A stretch of 32,727 bases of DNA from JAGNRR01 sp964612525 (GTDB taxonomy: Bacteria; Bacteroidota; Bacteroidia; Chitinophagales; Chitinophagaceae): NCBI GenBank assembly GCA_964612525.1, contig CAZTCQ010000020.1:1-32727 (forward strand), written 5' to 3'. The translations under genes and the position numbers were made by a program. This document shows positions 31,889-32,727 of this stretch, piece after piece. The notes beneath the pieces were generated by a model. The model saw only the letters and a list, made by a program, of their open reading frames with translations, did no database searches and had not been told where the DNA came from. The first letter of the stretch is position 1, and each line of letters starts with the position of its first letter.

Positions 31889-32727
31889 AGGAAAAACCAT
31901 ATCAGTTGATAATTTGCTCGGGATAAAAGACTTGACCGCAACGGATATCAATTTGATTTTGGATACAGCGGTTGGTTTTAAAGATATTTTACAACGACCC
32001 ATTAAAAAGGTACCTACTTTAAGAGATACTACGATTGTAAATCTCTTTTATGAAAATTCTACCCGCACGAAAATCTCCTTTGAACTAGCTGAAAAAAGAC
32101 TGGGTGCTGATGTGGTAAATTTCGCCGCTTCTAGTTCTTCGCTTAAAAAAGGAGAAACTTTAATAGACACGGTACAGAATATCCTGAGCATGAAAGTGGA
32201 TATGGTGGTGATGCGTCACTCAGCAAGTGGAGCACCGCACTTTTTATCTAATCATATAGACGCGGCTATTGTAAATGCAGGTGACGGTACCAATGAGCAT
32301 CCTACGCAGGCTTTGCTCGATTCTTTTTCTATGCGAGAAGCGCAAGGGAATTTAAAAGGAAAAAAAGTAGCCATTATTGGCGACATTTCACACTCCCGTG
32401 TGGCACTCTCTAATATTTTTTGTTTGAAAAAATTAGGTGCTAGAGTAGTGGTTTGTGGACCGCCTACCTTAATACCAAAGTATATCGAAAGCCTTGGTGT
32501 AGATGTATCCTACAATGTGCAAGAGACGCTAGAGTGGTGTGATATAGCTAATGTGCTGCGCATTCAGTTAGAGCGTCAGAATATGCCTTTGTTCTCCTCG
32601 CTTCGCGAGTATTCTTTGCAGTTTGGGATTGACAAAAAAATGCTAGACGGCTTGAAAAAAGAAATCACGCTCATGCACCCAGGCCCAATAAACCGAGGGG
32701 TAGAATTAAGCTCTGATGCCGCGGATA
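31881..32727 (+). CDS. pyrB: Aspartate carbamoyltransferase catalytic subunit, 5' part
   Basis: Starts at ATG 31881, overlapping pyrR by 8 nt, and runs off the window end after 282 codons; about 20-30 residues are missing. S60-T-R-T (in FYENSTRTKISFE) binds carbamoyl phosphate; SSSSLKKGET at 83-92 carries the Ser and Lys that the neighbouring subunit contributes; H140-PTQALLD is the third signature, and MHPGPINRGVEL the fourth. It catalyses the first committed step of pyrimidine synthesis in the cytoplasm. No regulatory subunit (pyrI) is in view. Confidence 0.95.
   Translation, partial: MNKGKTISVDNLLGIKDLTATDINLILDTAVGFKDILQRPIKKVPTLRDTTIVNLFYENSTRTKISFELAEKRLGADVVNFAASSSSLKKGETLIDTVQNILSMKVDMVVMRHSASGAPHFLSNHIDAAIVNAGDGTNEHPTQALLDSFSMREAQGNLKGKKVAIIGDISHSRVALSNIFCLKKLGARVVVCGPPTLIPKYIESLGVDVSYNVQETLEWCDIANVLRIQLERQNMPLFSSLREYSLQFGIDKKMLDGLKKEITLMHPGPINRGVELSSDAAD

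Noticed and set aside
1..32727. Prophage, insertion sequence, CRISPR or tRNA genes
   Set aside because: Read through for transposase motifs, regular repeats and T-loop signatures; none were seen.

Overview
This is an AT-rich, gene-dense stretch of a Bacteroidota chromosome, most likely from the Cytophagia/Flavobacteriia side. The evidence is the gene content (TamL-type lipoprotein Omp85, DUF5686 and DUF4476 proteins, a SprA-like outer-membrane protein, a PyrR-PyrB pair) and the promoter style: several upstream regions fit the Bacteroidota pattern TTG-N18-20-TAnnTTTG, with short 5' leaders. It reads as ordinary core chromosome from a draft assembly. There is one run of 100 N, and I see no phage, insertion sequence, CRISPR array, tRNA or rRNA.

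Layout. 1-1857 (+): the 3' part of rodA and a metallo-beta-lactamase-fold hydrolase. 1864-3512 (-): an ECF sigma factor, a membrane protein in the position of an anti-sigma factor that carries three exact 33-residue-spaced repeats, and a Spy-like periplasmic protein; this looks like an envelope-stress module. 3587-5212 (+): a lipoprotein L,D-transpeptidase. 5209-9180 (-): a 1156-residue outer-membrane protein followed by cytidine deaminase. 9298-12883 (-): an SLC12-like cation-chloride cotransporter followed by a GT-C type membrane protein. 12884-13198: a 315-bp divergent intergenic region. 13199-14325 (+): a lipoprotein with a zinc-protease motif, interrupted by the assembly gap. 14334-17943 (-): a tightly packed run of small accessory enzymes (DoxX-like membrane protein, GIY-YIG-like protein, DUF1801, methyltransferase, a frameshifted NAD(P)-binding protein, an aldehyde-reductase-like enzyme). 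18108-23885 (-): DUF5686 protein, dicarboxylate/amino-acid symporter, DUF4476 protein and a SpoU/TrmH rRNA methyltransferase. 23891-30036 (+): TamL-like Omp85 protein, cystathionine-beta-synthase/cysteine-synthase, a small membrane protein, a BtuF-like protein without signal peptide, and a second GT-C protein. 30033-30500 (-): a small membrane protein. 30595 to the end (+): a protein with a UvrD/PcrA-tail-like module, a REP/MITE-like inverted repeat, and pyrR-pyrB, with pyrB cut by the window end.

Much of the window serves the cell envelope: shape (RodA), peptidoglycan cross-linking (L,D-transpeptidase), outer-membrane assembly (TamL), large outer-membrane barrels and envelope stress sensing. 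The two most useful corrections for a reader are these. The 100-N gap is flanked by the same 55 bases on both sides, so it is probably not a real gap; joining the copies restores a complete 323-residue lipoprotein. A one-base deletion in a G run breaks the NAD(P)-binding protein at about 16680. I did not find a clearly new multi-gene system. The best candidates for novelty are the repeat-bearing anti-sigma-like protein, the lipoprotein with unusual HExxHx6H spacing, and the UvrD-tail-like protein upstream of pyrR.
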